Shown here: piece after piece, positions 6,674 through 15,445 of the stretch
Layout: every line of letters begins with the position of its first letter
Numbering within the stretch: position 1 is the first letter of the stretch
DNA from: Streptomyces coeruleorubidus
GTDB lineage: Bacteria > Actinomycetota > Actinomycetes > Streptomycetales > Streptomycetaceae
Direction of reading: 5' to 3'
Length of the DNA stretch: 64,000 nt
Assembly: GCF_028885415.1 (NCBI RefSeq)
Contig: NZ_CP118527.1
Location: forward strand, 6,200,001-6,264,000
Position numbers and translations under genes: made by a program
The notes under the pieces: model-generated
The model's input: the letters and a program-made list of their open reading frames with translations, nothing else
The model's database searches: none
Told to the model about the DNA's origin: nothing

Positions 6674-9600
6674 TTGCGCAGACAAGTGAAAAGAGCGTGC
6701 GCGGCCACGGTCGCCACAGCGGCAGCCGTGGCCCTGGCGGCGGGTATGACCAGCCCGGCGTCGGCGAACGGCGAGCAGACGACCGCAGCCGCGAAGCAGG
6801 CGTCGGTCACCGCCAAGCACCGCATCACGCTGATCACCGGTGACCGGGTCGTCCTGGACGCCAAGGGCCGTGTCGTCGGCCTGGAGCGGGCCAAGGGACG
6901 CGAGGACATTCCCGTCCAGGTCCGCAAGCTCGACGGCCACACGCTCGTGATCCCGGCCGACGCGGCCCGCCTGGTCGCCACCGGCAAGCTCGACCAGCGG
7001 CTCTTCGACGTCACCGAGCTCAACAAGTCCGCGACCCGCAAGGCCCAGAAGAAGGGCCTGAAGGTCATCGTCGGCTACCAGGGAAGCGCCGCGGCCACCA
7101 AGGCCGACGTCCGCGACGCGGGCCGGCTGAGCCACTCTCTGAAGTCCGTGAACGCGGACGCGGTGCAGACGCCCAAGGAGGACGCGCCCGAGCTGTGGGA
7201 CGCGGTCACCAACGGCGACAAGACCGCCTCCGGCATCGCGCACGTCTGGCTCGACGGCGTCCGCAAGGCCAGCCTCGACAAGTCCGTCCCGCAGATCGGC
7301 GCCCCCAAGGCATGGGCGGCCGGCTACGACGGCAAGGGCGTGAAGATCGCCGTCCTGGACACCGGTGTCGACGCCACCCACGCCGACCTCAAGGGCCAGG
7401 TGATCGGCGCCAAGAACTTCACCACCTCGCCCGACACGACCGACAAGGTCGGCCACGGCACGCACGTCGCCTCCATCGCGGCCGGTACCGGCGCGAAGTC
7501 CGGCGGCAAGTACAAGGGTGTCGCGCCCGGCGCGAAGATCCTCAACGGCAAGGTGCTCGACGACGGCGGATTCGGCAGCGACTCCGAGGTCCTCGCCGGC
7601 ATCGAGTGGGCCGCCGCGGAGGGCGCCGACGTCGTCAACATGAGCCTGGGCGGCGGCGACACGCCCGCGATCGACCCGCTGGAAGCGGCGGTGAACAAGC
7701 TGTCCGAGGAGAAGGGCATCCTGTTCGCCATCGCGGCCGGCAACGAGGGCGACTTCGGCGAGCAGACCATCGGCTCCCCGGGCAGCGCCGCCGCGGCCCT
7801 GACCGTCGGCGCGGTCGACGACAAGGACGTGCTGGCCGACTTCTCCAGCCGTGGCCCCGGCATGGACGGCGCCCTCAAGCCCGACGTGACCGCGCCCGGC
7901 GTGGACATCACCGCGGCCTCCGCCCCCGGCAACCAGATAGCCGGCGAGGTCGGCGAGAAGCCGGCCGGCTACATGACGATCTCCGGCACGTCGATGGCCA
8001 CCCCGCACGTCGCGGGCGCCGCGGCGCTGCTGAAGCAGCAGCACCCGGAGTGGAAGTACCCCGAGCTGAAGGGCGCCCTCACCGGCTCCACGAAGGGCGG
8101 CAAGTACACGCCGTTCCAGCAGGGTTCGGGCCGTATCCAGGTCGACAAGGCCATCAAGCAGTCCGTGATCGCCGACCCGTCCTCGGTGAGCTTCGGCGTC
8201 CAGCAGTGGCCGCACACCGACGACAAGCCGGTCACCAAGGAACTGACGTACCGCAACCTCGGTACGAAGGCCGTCACGCTGAAGCTGACGTCGACCGCCA
8301 CCAACCCGAAGGGCCAGGCCGCCCCGGCCGGCTTCTTCAAGCTCGGCGCCACCTCGGTGACCGTTCCGGCCGGTGGCAAGGCCTCCGTCCCGTTCACCGT
8401 GAACACCAAGCTGGGCGGCACGGTCGACGGAGCCTACTCTTCGTACGTGACGGCGACGGGCGGCGGCCAGACCGTCCGCACGGCCGCCGCGGTGCAGCGC
8501 GAGGTCGAGTCGTACGACGTCACGCTGAAGTTCGTCGGCCGTGACGGCAAGCCCACCAAGAACTACAGCGCCGACCTGGCCGCCGTCTCGGGCCTCGGCA
8601 AGGGCAAGTTCTTCTCGCCGTACGACGAGGACGGCACCGTCACCACCCGTGTGCCCAAGGGCGGTTACGTCCTCAACACCAACGTCTACGTGGGCGACGA
8701 CCCGGAGAAGTTCCAGGGCGCCGACTGGCTGGCCCAGCCCAAGCTGAGCGTCACCAAGAACACGACGGTCACGCTGGACGCCCGCAAGGCCAAGCCGGTG
8801 AACGTCACCGTGCCGGACAAGGCCGCCAAGTCGGAGTTCGCCTATGCCGACTACACGGTGGAGACGAAGGACTCCAGCTACGGCTTCGGCTGGATGCTCG
8901 ACTCCTTCGCCGACATCCGCACCGCGCACGTCGGCCCGCAGATCACCGACGGTTCGGTGACCCAGCAGTGGGACGGCCACTGGTCCAAGGGTGCCAAGGA
9001 GCAGTACGACGTCACCGGCGGCGGCAAGGTCAAGCAGCTCGCCACCGGCTACACCAAGCACTACAAGGCGAGCGAGCTCGCCACGGTGAAGGCGGGCCTC
9101 GGCGCCGCGGCGAAGGGCAAGAAGGGCTCGCTCAGCGCCGTGGGCTGGCTGCCGTGGAGCAGCGGCGCCTCCTCGATCGGCATCGAGCAGTCTCTGCCCG
9201 GCACGCGGACGCTGCACCTGTCCGCCACGGGCGGCGTGCAGTGGCAGCTCGACTTCTCCCAGTACGGCGGTGTCGACGCGGACGGCTTCCCGGTCGACGA
9301 GGCCGGCTACACGCTGGACACACAGAAGTTCGCCGCCGGCAAGACCTACTCGAAGACCATCAACACGGCCGTCTTCGGACCGCGCATCAACAGCGATTTC
9401 GGGCTCTTCCGTGAGGGCAACGAGCTCTACGGCTCCCTGCCGCTGTTCGCGGACGGCAAGGGCAACGCGGGCTACTCGAAGTTCTCCGCGGTCGACACGA
9501 CCCTGTACCGCAACGGCAAGAAGGTCGGCAGCAACGACGACCCGCTGTTCGGCGAGAAGAAGTTCAAGGTCCCGGCCGGTGACGCCGAGTACAAGCTGAC

Positions 9601-10000
9601 GACGTCGGTCAAGCGCAGCGTCAAGGTCGCGGCGGCCTCCACCCGCATCGACGCCAGCTGGACGTTCCGCTCGAAGGAGACCTCCGGCCTCAAGCAGCTG
9701 CCCGCCTCCACGGCCCGCTTCAACGCGGTCACGGGGCTGGACAGCAAGGTCCCGGCCGGCAAGACGGTCAGCATCCCTGTCACCGTCGAGGGCGCGGCCA
9801 AGGGCAGCAACCTGAAGTCGCTGGCGGTGTACGTCTCGTACGACTACGGCAAGACCTGGAAGAAGCTCACCGTCAAGAAGGGCAAGGTCAGCTTCAAGAA
9901 CCCGGCGAAGGGGAAGGCCATCTCCTTCCACGCCAAGATCGCCGACAAGAAGGGCAACAAGTCGACGATCTCCATCTACAACGCGTACTACGGCAAGTGA
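6674..10000 (+). CDS. Large secreted S8 family serine peptidase (subtilase)
   Basis: A 1108-residue precursor. It has a Sec signal ending at ASANG, a pro-region to about residue 200, and the S8 catalytic domain with Asp229 (VLDTGVD), His261 (GHGTHVASI) and Ser440 (GTSMATPHVAG). About 600 residues of beta-rich C-terminal region follow, rich in Lys/Gly/Val and resembling Streptomyces vesiculisin/bacillopeptidase-like extensions. It presumably degrades extracellular protein. The start is TTG, set by AAGGGGGA four bases upstream. Codon use is typical. The gene is monocistronic, with its own promoter and a hairpin after it. I do not recognise individual C-terminal domains. Confidence 0.92.
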   Translation: MRRQVKRACAATVATAAAVALAAGMTSPASANGEQTTAAAKQASVTAKHRITLITGDRVVLDAKGRVVGLERAKGREDIPVQVRKLDGHTLVIPADAARLVATGKLDQRLFDVTELNKSATRKAQKKGLKVIVGYQGSAAATKADVRDAGRLSHSLKSVNADAVQTPKEDAPELWDAVTNGDKTASGIAHVWLDGVRKASLDKSVPQIGAPKAWAAGYDGKGVKIAVLDTGVDATHADLKGQVIGAKNFTTSPDTTDKVGHGTHVASIAAGTGAKSGGKYKGVAPGAKILNGKVLDDGGFGSDSEVLAGIEWAAAEGADVVNMSLGGGDTPAIDPLEAAVNKLSEEKGILFAIAAGNEGDFGEQTIGSPGSAAAALTVGAVDDKDVLADFSSRGPGMDGALKPDVTAPGVDITAASAPGNQIAGEVGEKPAGYMTISGTSMATPHVAGAAALLKQQHPEWKYPELKGALTGSTKGGKYTPFQQGSGRIQVDKAIKQSVIADPSSVSFGVQQWPHTDDKPVTKELTYRNLGTKAVTLKLTSTATNPKGQAAPAGFFKLGATSVTVPAGGKASVPFTVNTKLGGTVDGAYSSYVTATGGGQTVRTAAAVQREVESYDVTLKFVGRDGKPTKNYSADLAAVSGLGKGKFFSPYDEDGTVTTRVPKGGYVLNTNVYVGDDPEKFQGADWLAQPKLSVTKNTTVTLDARKAKPVNVTVPDKAAKSEFAYADYTVETKDSSYGFGWMLDSFADIRTAHVGPQITDGSVTQQWDGHWSKGAKEQYDVTGGGKVKQLATGYTKHYKASELATVKAGLGAAAKGKKGSLSAVGWLPWSSGASSIGIEQSLPGTRTLHLSATGGVQWQLDFSQYGGVDADGFPVDEAGYTLDTQKFAAGKTYSKTINTAVFGPRINSDFGLFREGNELYGSLPLFADGKGNAGYSKFSAVDTTLYRNGKKVGSNDDPLFGEKKFKVPAGDAEYKLTTSVKRSVKVAAASTRIDASWTFRSKETSGLKQLPASTARFNAVTGLDSKVPAGKTVSIPVTVEGAAKGSNLKSLAVYVSYDYGKTWKKLTVKKGKVSFKNPAKGKAISFHAKIADKKGNKSTISIYNAYYGK

Positions 10001-10048
10001 GCCGCAGGGCTCGCCCGCAGGGTGAGCTGTAGGACTCGTCAGCGAGCG

Positions 10049-10078
10049 GCCCGTCGGAAGCCTCGGCTTCCGGCGGGC
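10049..10078. terminator. Bidirectional terminator after the subtilase gene
   Basis: GCCCG-T-CGGAAGCC pairs with GGCTTCCG-G-CGGGC around a 2-nt loop, between convergent genes. Confidence 0.75.
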
Positions 10079-10087
10079 CACTCGCGT

Positions 10088-11008
10088 TCACTGAGCCGGG
10101 GTACCGGTCCCCGCCCGGGTCGCGTCCGCCCCCCAGCTCGCCAGCAGCCGCAGCGCCTCCGCCGACGGGGAGCCCGGCTCCGCGTGGTACGTGAGCAGGG
10201 ACTGCTCGGCGTCGTCGACCAGGCGGAACGTCTCGAAGGACAGGGTCAGGTCGCCGACCAGCGGGTGCCGCATCCGCTTGACGCCGTAGCTCTTCTCCTT
10301 GACGTCGTGCGCGGCCCACAGCCGGCGGAACTCCTCGCTCTTCACGGAGAGTTCGCCCACCAGGGCGGACAGCCGCGGGTCGTCCGGATGGCAGCCCGCG
10401 TCCATGCGCAGATAGCCGACGATGTCGGACGCCTTCTGGTCCCACTCGACGAACAGCTCGCGGTAGTCGGGCCTGAGGAACACCAGCCGCGCCCAGTTGC
10501 GCTCCGCCGCCGGCAGCTCCGCCCAGTCGCCGAAGAGGGCCGCGGCCATCCGGTTCCAGGCCAGGATGTCCGAGCGGCGCCCGACGACGTACGCCGGGAC
10601 GGTGTCGATCGAGCCCAGCAGATGCCGCAACGCCGGCCGTACCTGCTGGGCCCGCGCCGTCTGCTTCTTCTTGTGCTGCTTCGGCTTCGCCAGGTGCATC
10701 AGGTGGGCGTGCTCGGCGCCGGTCAGCCGCAGGGCGCGCGCGATCGCGTCCAGCACCTCCGCCGAGACGTTGCGTCCGTTGCCCTGCTCCAGCCGTGTGT
10801 AGTACGCCACGGACACCCCGGCCAGCTGTGCCAGCTCCTCACGGCGCAGCCCCGGAACCCGACGCCGCCCGAAGTCGGGCAGCCCCACGTCCTCCGGCTT
10901 CAGCCGGGCCCGCCGGGTGCGCAGGAACTCACTGAGCTCGGCACGCCGGTCCAGGCCCCCGCCGGTCTGCGGTGCGGGCTCCTGTACGGCTTCGGGCTGT
11001 TCGTCCAT
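10088..11008 (-). CDS. XRE-family regulator with MmyB-like ligand domain
   Basis: A 306-residue DNA-binding protein. An N-terminal HTH_XRE lies at about residues 25-100 ([15 protein letters not shown]...[18 protein letters not shown]). The C-terminal MmyB-type domain (about residues 120-290) contains [34 protein letters not shown] and [16 protein letters not shown]. Family members bind fatty-acid-like ligands and typically control a divergent oxidoreductase gene, the arrangement seen here with the alcohol dehydrogenase at 11189. GGAGGG precedes the ATG by two bases. A 10-bp inverted repeat in the shared intergenic region is a likely operator. Confidence 0.9.
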   Translation of the reverse strand: MDEQPEAVQEPAPQTGGGLDRRAELSEFLRTRRARLKPEDVGLPDFGRRRVPGLRREELAQLAGVSVAYYTRLEQGNGRNVSAEVLDAIARALRLTGAEHAHLMHLAKPKQHKKKQTARAQQVRPALRHLLGSIDTVPAYVVGRRSDILAWNRMAAALFGDWAELPAAERNWARLVFLRPDYRELFVEWDQKASDIVGYLRMDAGCHPDDPRLSALVGELSVKSEEFRRLWAAHDVKEKSYGVKRMRHPLVGDLTLSFETFRLVDDAEQSLLTYHAEPGSPSAEALRLLASWGADATRAGTGTPAQ

Positions 11009-11027
11009 GCCCTCCAGTATTCACGGT

Positions 11028-11077
11028 CGTACGCACACGAGCCTGACCCCGCCAGTGGTATGCACGCTGTGCGTACG
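11028..11077. promoter_or_regulatory. Candidate operator of the MmyB-type regulator
   Basis: CGTACGCACA (11028-11037) and its exact complement TGTGCGTACG (11068-11077) are separated by 30 bp in the 180-bp region between the divergent regulator and dehydrogenase. The second arm also overlaps the self-palindrome TGCGTACGCA. The ~40-bp centre-to-centre distance puts both arms close to the same DNA face (about four turns). Confidence 0.5.
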
Positions 11078-11188
11078 CAAAGCCGTGGTCTGGGTAGCCG
11101 CTCGCGGACCCGGCACGCTGGTGATCGTGCCCGGTCAGAACATCCAGAAGGCAGCCGGGCACGGAACCCTGCTAGGAGAACCCCCGGC

Positions 11189-12229
11189 ATGACCACTGTT
11201 GCTGCGTACGCCGCCCCCGCGCCCAAGGCTCCCCTGGAGCGCACCACCATCGAGCGCCGCGAGGTCGGCGAGTTCGACGTCCTGATCGACATCAGGTTCG
11301 CCGGTATCTGCCACTCCGACATCCACCAGGCCCGCGAGGGCTGGGGCGAGGGGATCTTCCCGATGGTCCCCGGCCACGAGATCGCCGGTGTCGTCTCCGA
11401 GGTCGGTCCGGGCGTGACGAAGTTCGCCGTCGGCGACCGCGTGGGCGTCGGCTGCATGGTCGACTCCTGCCGCGAGTGCGAGAACTGCAAGGCCGGACGT
11501 GAGCAGTACTGCGTGAAGGGCAACGTCCCGACGTACAACGGCATAGGCAAGGACGGCGAGCCCACCTACGGCGGCTACTCGCAGAAGGTCGTCGTCGACG
11601 AGAACTTCGTCGTCCGCATCCCCGACGGCCTCTCCCTCGACGTCGCCGCGCCGCTGCTGTGCGCCGGCATCACCCTCTACTCCCCGCTCAAGCGCTTCGG
11701 CGCCGGCCCCGGCAAGAAGGTCGCGATCGTCGGCCTGGGCGGCCTCGGCCACATGGGCGTGAAGATCGCGCACGCGCTGGGCGCCGAGGTGACCGTGCTG
11801 TCGCAGTCCCTGCGCAAGCAGGAGGACGGCCTGAAGCTGGGCGCGGACCACTACTACGCCACCAGCGACCCGAAGACCTTCGAGGAACTGGCCGGCACCT
11901 TCGACCTGATCGTCTCCACGGTCTCGGCGCCGCTGGACTTCGGCGCCTACCTCTCGCTGCTGAAGACCGAGGGCACGCTGGCGAACGTGGGCGCCCCCGA
12001 GGAGCCCATCGCCCTCAACCTCTTCTCGGTGATCGGTGGCGGCAAGACCCTCGCCGGCTCCATGATCGGCGGCATCGCGCAGACCCAGGAGATGCTGGAC
12101 TTCTGCGCCGAGCACGGCCTCGGCGCCGAGATCGAGCTGATCCGCGGTGACGAGATCAACGAGGCGTACGAGCGGGTGGTCGCCAGCGACGTGCGCTACC
12201 GGTTCGTGATCGACACCGCGACCATCTGA
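11189..12229 (+). CDS. Zinc-dependent alcohol dehydrogenase, CAD/YahK group
   Basis: A 346-residue medium-chain dehydrogenase. The catalytic zinc motif is CHSDIHQ followed by GHE. The structural zinc site is the four-cysteine segment [15 protein letters not shown]. The Rossmann motif is [11 protein letters not shown]. The [16 protein letters not shown] segment matches the cinnamyl-alcohol-dehydrogenase/YahK branch, which is NADPH-linked and reduces many aldehydes. A role in aldehyde detoxification is likely; the physiological substrate is not evident. AGGAGAA precedes the ATG. It is divergent from the MmyB regulator that probably controls it, and it ends in a perfect 18-bp hairpin. Confidence 0.92.
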   Translation: MTTVAAYAAPAPKAPLERTTIERREVGEFDVLIDIRFAGICHSDIHQAREGWGEGIFPMVPGHEIAGVVSEVGPGVTKFAVGDRVGVGCMVDSCRECENCKAGREQYCVKGNVPTYNGIGKDGEPTYGGYSQKVVVDENFVVRIPDGLSLDVAAPLLCAGITLYSPLKRFGAGPGKKVAIVGLGGLGHMGVKIAHALGAEVTVLSQSLRKQEDGLKLGADHYYATSDPKTFEELAGTFDLIVSTVSAPLDFGAYLSLLKTEGTLANVGAPEEPIALNLFSVIGGGKTLAGSMIGGIAQTQEMLDFCAEHGLGAEIELIRGDEINEAYERVVASDVRYRFVIDTATI

Positions 12230-12247
12230 GACCGGACGGTTCGCATC

Positions 12248-12288
12248 CGCCCTGAGGGCCCCGGCGCGCTGCCGGGGCCCTCAGGGCG
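12248..12288 (+). terminator. Terminator of the alcohol dehydrogenase gene
   Basis: A perfect 18-bp stem with a GCGCT loop begins 19 bp after the stop codon. Confidence 0.85.
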
Positions 12289-12369
12289 TTCGTGATGCAC
12301 GAGGAGGTGCCCGCGGGGTACACGGGGGAGTGCACCAGGGGGTGCCCGGTACGTCAGGGGAGGCCCACC

Positions 12370-12753
12370 ATGACCGTGCAGCTGAACCACACCATCGTCG
12401 CCGCGCACGACAAGCGCGTCTCGGCCCGGTTCCTCGCCGACATCCTGGGGCTGGACGTGAGCCCGCCCTACGGCCCGTTCCTCCCGGTCGAGATCCCCAA
12501 CGGCGTGACGCTCGACTACATGGACAGCCCCGGCGCCATCACGCCGCAGCACTACGCCTTCCTCGTCTCGGAGGACGAGTTCGACCAGATCTTCGCCCGG
12601 ATCCAGCAGGCCGGTCTGACGTACTGGGCGGATCCGTTCCACAGCCGTCCCGGCGAGATCAACCACCACGACGGTGGCCGCGGCGCGTACTTCGACGACC
12701 CCGACGGCCACCGCCTGGAGATCATCACGCGGCCGTACGGCAGCGGCGGCTGA
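12370..12753 (+). CDS. VOC family protein (glyoxalase/dioxygenase fold)
   Basis: A 127-residue protein of typical single-subunit VOC length. N-terminal VQLNHTIVAAHDKRVSARFLADILGL and C-terminal GRGAYFDDPDGHRLEIITR fit the two beta-alpha-beta-beta-beta modules. His7, His61 and the Glu of HRLEI are plausible metal ligands. Function could be isomerase, dioxygenase or resistance; nothing in the context decides. The ATG is chosen because GGGGAGG lies just upstream, and the frame before it reads poorly. Confidence 0.8.
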   Translation: MTVQLNHTIVAAHDKRVSARFLADILGLDVSPPYGPFLPVEIPNGVTLDYMDSPGAITPQHYAFLVSEDEFDQIFARIQQAGLTYWADPFHSRPGEINHHDGGRGAYFDDPDGHRLEIITRPYGSGG

Positions 12754-12843
12754 GCCCTCGCATCCCCGCTCGTCACATCTTCGCGCCGCCTCTCGTCATA
12801 CCGGCGAAGGCGACATCAGAAGGCGAAGAGCTGGGGAGCAGCC

Positions 12844-13650
12844 ATGACATCACCGATCCTGGTCACCGGCGGCACGGGCACTCTGGGCGGCCACGTCCTG
12901 CCGCTGCTGCGCGCGTCCGGCCACGACGTGCGGGTCCTCACCCGGCACGCCCGTCCCGCCACGGACGGCGTCGAGTACGTCACCGGTGACCTGCTGAAGG
13001 GCGAGGGCGTCGAGGCCGCCGTCGACGGCGTGGAGACCGTGCTGCATCTGGCGGGCGGCCCCAAGGGCGACGACGAGGCGACCCGCACCCTGGTGCGCGC
13101 CGCGTCCCGGGCCGGCGTACGGCACCTGCTCTACATCTCGGTCATCGGCGCGGACCGGGTCCCGCTGGCCTGGATGCGGACGAAGCTGGAGTCGGAGCGG
13201 GCCGTCGCCGACTCCGGCATTCCGTGGACGACGCTGCGCGCGGCCCAGTTCCACGACCTGGCGCTGACCATGGTCGAGAAGATGGCGAAGCTGCCGGTCT
13301 TCCCGGTACCCGGTGGCCTCCGGCTTCAGCCGGTGGACTCGCGGGAGGTCGCCGCCCGCCTCGCGGAACTGACCCTCGGCGCCCCGTCCGGCCTCGTCCC
13401 GGACCTGACCGGCCCGCGCCTCTACGACCTCGCCGCCCTGGCCCGCCCCTACCTCGGCCTGCGGGGCCGGCGCCGCCCGATGCTGCCGGTGCGGATTCCC
13501 GGGAAGGCGGGGCGGGCGTACCGGGCGGGGGCGAACCTGACGCTGGTGGGGGCGGAGGAAGGGAAGCGGACCTGGGAGGAGTTCCTTCAGGAGAGGCTGG
13601 GCCAGGGGGTGGACGTCACCCCGAGCGACTCGGCCGGTCCTGGTCTGTGA
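12844..13650 (+). CDS. NmrA-like NAD(P)-binding (atypical SDR) protein
   Basis: A 268-residue protein beginning with the dinucleotide motif VTGGTGTLGGHV and containing YISVIGADRVPLAWMRTKLESERAV. It lacks the YxxxK catalytic pair of classical SDRs, as is usual for NmrA/HSCARG-type redox sensors and NAD(P)H-quinone reductase relatives. It probably senses or uses NAD(P)H. GGGGAGC lies 5 bases before the ATG. Its last 35 bp overlap the convergent DUF5829 gene. Confidence 0.82.
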   Translation: MTSPILVTGGTGTLGGHVLPLLRASGHDVRVLTRHARPATDGVEYVTGDLLKGEGVEAAVDGVETVLHLAGGPKGDDEATRTLVRAASRAGVRHLLYISVIGADRVPLAWMRTKLESERAVADSGIPWTTLRAAQFHDLALTMVEKMAKLPVFPVPGGLRLQPVDSREVAARLAELTLGAPSGLVPDLTGPRLYDLAALARPYLGLRGRRRPMLPVRIPGKAGRAYRAGANLTLVGAEEGKRTWEEFLQERLGQGVDVTPSDSAGPGL

Positions 13651-14560
13651 AGGTCCACACGGCACGCGGCCCCGGGCCGACGACGAGGGCCGAGTGGCCG
13701 ATCCGCTCCTCGTGCCGGTGCGACACGGCCCTGTTCAGCGACATCTCGACCTGCCGCAGTCCCACCTGGTCGAGGGGCACGGCGTCGAACCGCAGTGTGG
13801 TGCCGCCGCCCTGTGCGACGGCGCCCCCGCCGGGCAGGGACCGCACGGCGAAGCCGCCGGCCTTCAGCAGCGGCAGCGTGCCTGCGAGGTCCCGGGCGGT
13901 CACCGCGAGCCGGATGCCGGTCACGTCCCGCATCAGGTGGTCGCGGTAGGCGTCGGACAGGTAGCGCTCCCGGCCCACGTCACCGGGGTGTGCGGCGGGC
14001 TCGGTGTTGCCGCGCGGGTCGGCGAAGTACTCCGGCCGGTACTCCATGCCCCAGGCGCCGAAGAGGTCGTACTGGTCGGTGGTGAAGACGGCGTCGAACC
14101 AGGGCACCGGGACGCCGTCGCCGAAGTCGCGGGTCTGCCGGAACTCGACGGGGTCGCTGATCCCCAGCTCGCGCAGCCGCGTGATCACCCTCGCCAGGTC
14201 GCCCTCCCGCTCGGTCGAGACGCCCATGCCGCCGGCGCCGAGGGTGCCGTCCTTGCCGGGGAGGTCGCCGGTCCCGAACAGCTCGATGTAGGTCTCGCGG
14301 CCCATCAGATAGCGGCCGGTCCAGGTCTGCCCGCCCGAGCCGGTCGTGGTGCGCACCTGGAAGTTGGCGAAGTCCCTCAGAAAGGCGGAGTGCTCGATGG
14401 CGTCGGCGGTCTCCCGGTCGAGCACGCCGTAGGCGTGGTTGTAGAACAGGAGCTGCCGCCCGCCGTCCCTGGCCCGCGCGGAGCTCAGCCCGCTCTGGAC
14501 CGCCCCCGCGAGGGCCAGGGCGACGACCATGATCACCTGTAATGCTCGTCTGACCGTCAT
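13616..14560 (-). CDS. Secreted DUF5829 family protein
   Basis: A 314-residue protein with an N-terminal hydrophobic signal (ALQVIMVVALALAGAV) and no lipobox. The mature part has LLFYNHAYGVLDRETADAIEHS, RTTTGSGGQTWTGRYLMGRETYIELFG and GAGGMGVSTEREGDL, which I recognise as the DUF5829 pattern (a VOC-like fold has been suggested for it). Enzyme activity is unknown. The start MTVRRALQ at 14560 is preferred: TACGCT lies 7 bases upstream and no RBS exists, while the longer frame to 14617 adds a non-signal-like tail. Its 3' end overlaps the NmrA-like gene by 35 bp. Confidence 0.72.
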   Translation of the reverse strand: MTVRRALQVIMVVALALAGAVQSGLSSARARDGGRQLLFYNHAYGVLDRETADAIEHSAFLRDFANFQVRTTTGSGGQTWTGRYLMGRETYIELFGTGDLPGKDGTLGAGGMGVSTEREGDLARVITRLRELGISDPVEFRQTRDFGDGVPVPWFDAVFTTDQYDLFGAWGMEYRPEYFADPRGNTEPAAHPGDVGRERYLSDAYRDHLMRDVTGIRLAVTARDLAGTLPLLKAGGFAVRSLPGGGAVAQGGGTTLRFDAVPLDQVGLRQVEMSLNRAVSHRHEERIGHSALVVGPGPRAVWTFTDQDRPSRSG

Positions 14561-14567
14561 GCGCAGG

Positions 14568-14573
14568 AGCGTA
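14568..14573 (-). promoter_or_regulatory. -10 element TACGCT, leaderless promoter of the DUF5829 gene
   Basis: On the minus strand TACGCT ends 7 bases before the ATG at 14560. The same hexamer and spacing occur upstream of hutH. Confidence 0.4.
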
Positions 14574-14620
14574 GAGCGGGAGGAATCGCTTCCGCTGGGG
14601 ATTGAGGCCTTTGTCAAAGG

Positions 14621-14680
14621 CCCTTGGTCAGGGGGCCCTTGGTCAGGGGCTCTTGGTCAGTGGCCCTTGATGAGGGGGTT
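14621..14680. repeat. 15-bp tandem repeat, about four copies
   Basis: Two near-identical copies of CCCTTGGTCAGGGGG (14621-14635, 14636-14650) are followed by two degenerate copies. The array overlaps the stop codon of the DUF4389 gene, so it supplies its last residues (GPLTKSP), and extends into the intergenic region. Confidence 0.7.
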
Positions 14681-15329
14681 CCTGTCCGCCCGAGTCGAGG
14701 CGGAACGGCGGGTACTGGTCGGTCATCAGGGCGGCGTACGCGGTCACCCGGGCACACCAGCGGGCGAGGCCGACCAGGAAGTCGAAGAGGTGCCGCGGAT
14801 AGCGGGCGGTGAACAGCAGGACGACCACCGCGACCAGCGAGAGGAACGGCATCAGCCCACTGCCCCGCCAGCCGTCCCCGTCGCCCCAGCTCCAGCCCCA
14901 GCCACCGCCCACGAACATCGCGACGACGATGTACTGCGGGATGGCCAGCAGCCACCACTTCACCAGCACCAGTCCGCGCGAGAGCCGCTCGGGGTAGGCG
15001 ACGTCGAAGCGGGCCGGATAGTCGGGCACGTCGGAGAGGGTGAACGGCGGGTATCGGTCGGTGCCGAGCGCGGTGTGGGCGTAGTAGCTGACCCGCCAGT
15101 TCCACCGCAGCACGCCGACGTTGAAGTCGAAGAGGGACCGGGGGTACCGGGCGGTGAACAGGATGGCGAAGAACGCGACGACGCTGACGAGGACGAACGC
15201 GATCCACAGGAAGCACAGCACGATGTAGTGCGGGATGGCGAGCAGCCACTTCACCAGCCACAGCCATCGGGACAACCGGGCGTCGACGGACGCCTCCAGA
15301 CGTACGGGCGACGCGGTGACAGGAATCAT
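14643..15329 (-). CDS. DUF4389 membrane protein with an internal duplication
   Basis: A 228-residue integral membrane protein built of two homologous DUF4389 units. Each has a W/LVKW-LLAIP-YIV segment, a transmembrane helix, the signature FTARYPR-LFDF-VG--RW and a terminal D-YPPF-L motif. The units cover about residues 15-115 and 120-215. GGGAG precedes the ATG at 15329; a longer frame to 15362 lacks an RBS. Its function is unknown. A 15-bp tandem repeat forms the extreme C-terminus. Confidence 0.85.
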   Translation of the reverse strand: MIPVTASPVRLEASVDARLSRWLWLVKWLLAIPHYIVLCFLWIAFVLVSVVAFFAILFTARYPRSLFDFNVGVLRWNWRVSYYAHTALGTDRYPPFTLSDVPDYPARFDVAYPERLSRGLVLVKWWLLAIPQYIVVAMFVGGGWGWSWGDGDGWRGSGLMPFLSLVAVVVLLFTARYPRHLFDFLVGLARWCARVTAYAALMTDQYPPFRLDSGGQEPPHQGPLTKSP

Positions 15330-15445
15330 GGGGCGGAACTCCCTTCGCTTGCAGGTTCGCAAGCGAGAAGGAGCCCCGCGAGCTGGGCTGGGCCGTTGGC
15401 GTCAGGGGCCGTTTCGCGTCCGGGGCCGTTTCGCGTCCGCGACCG

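Noticed and set aside
6566..10081. A 1171-codon open frame on the minus strand
   Set aside because: It is the antisense shadow of the subtilase gene. Its Val/Gly/Arg/Leu/Ala-dominated translation has no domain, and the plus-strand frame has all catalytic motifs.
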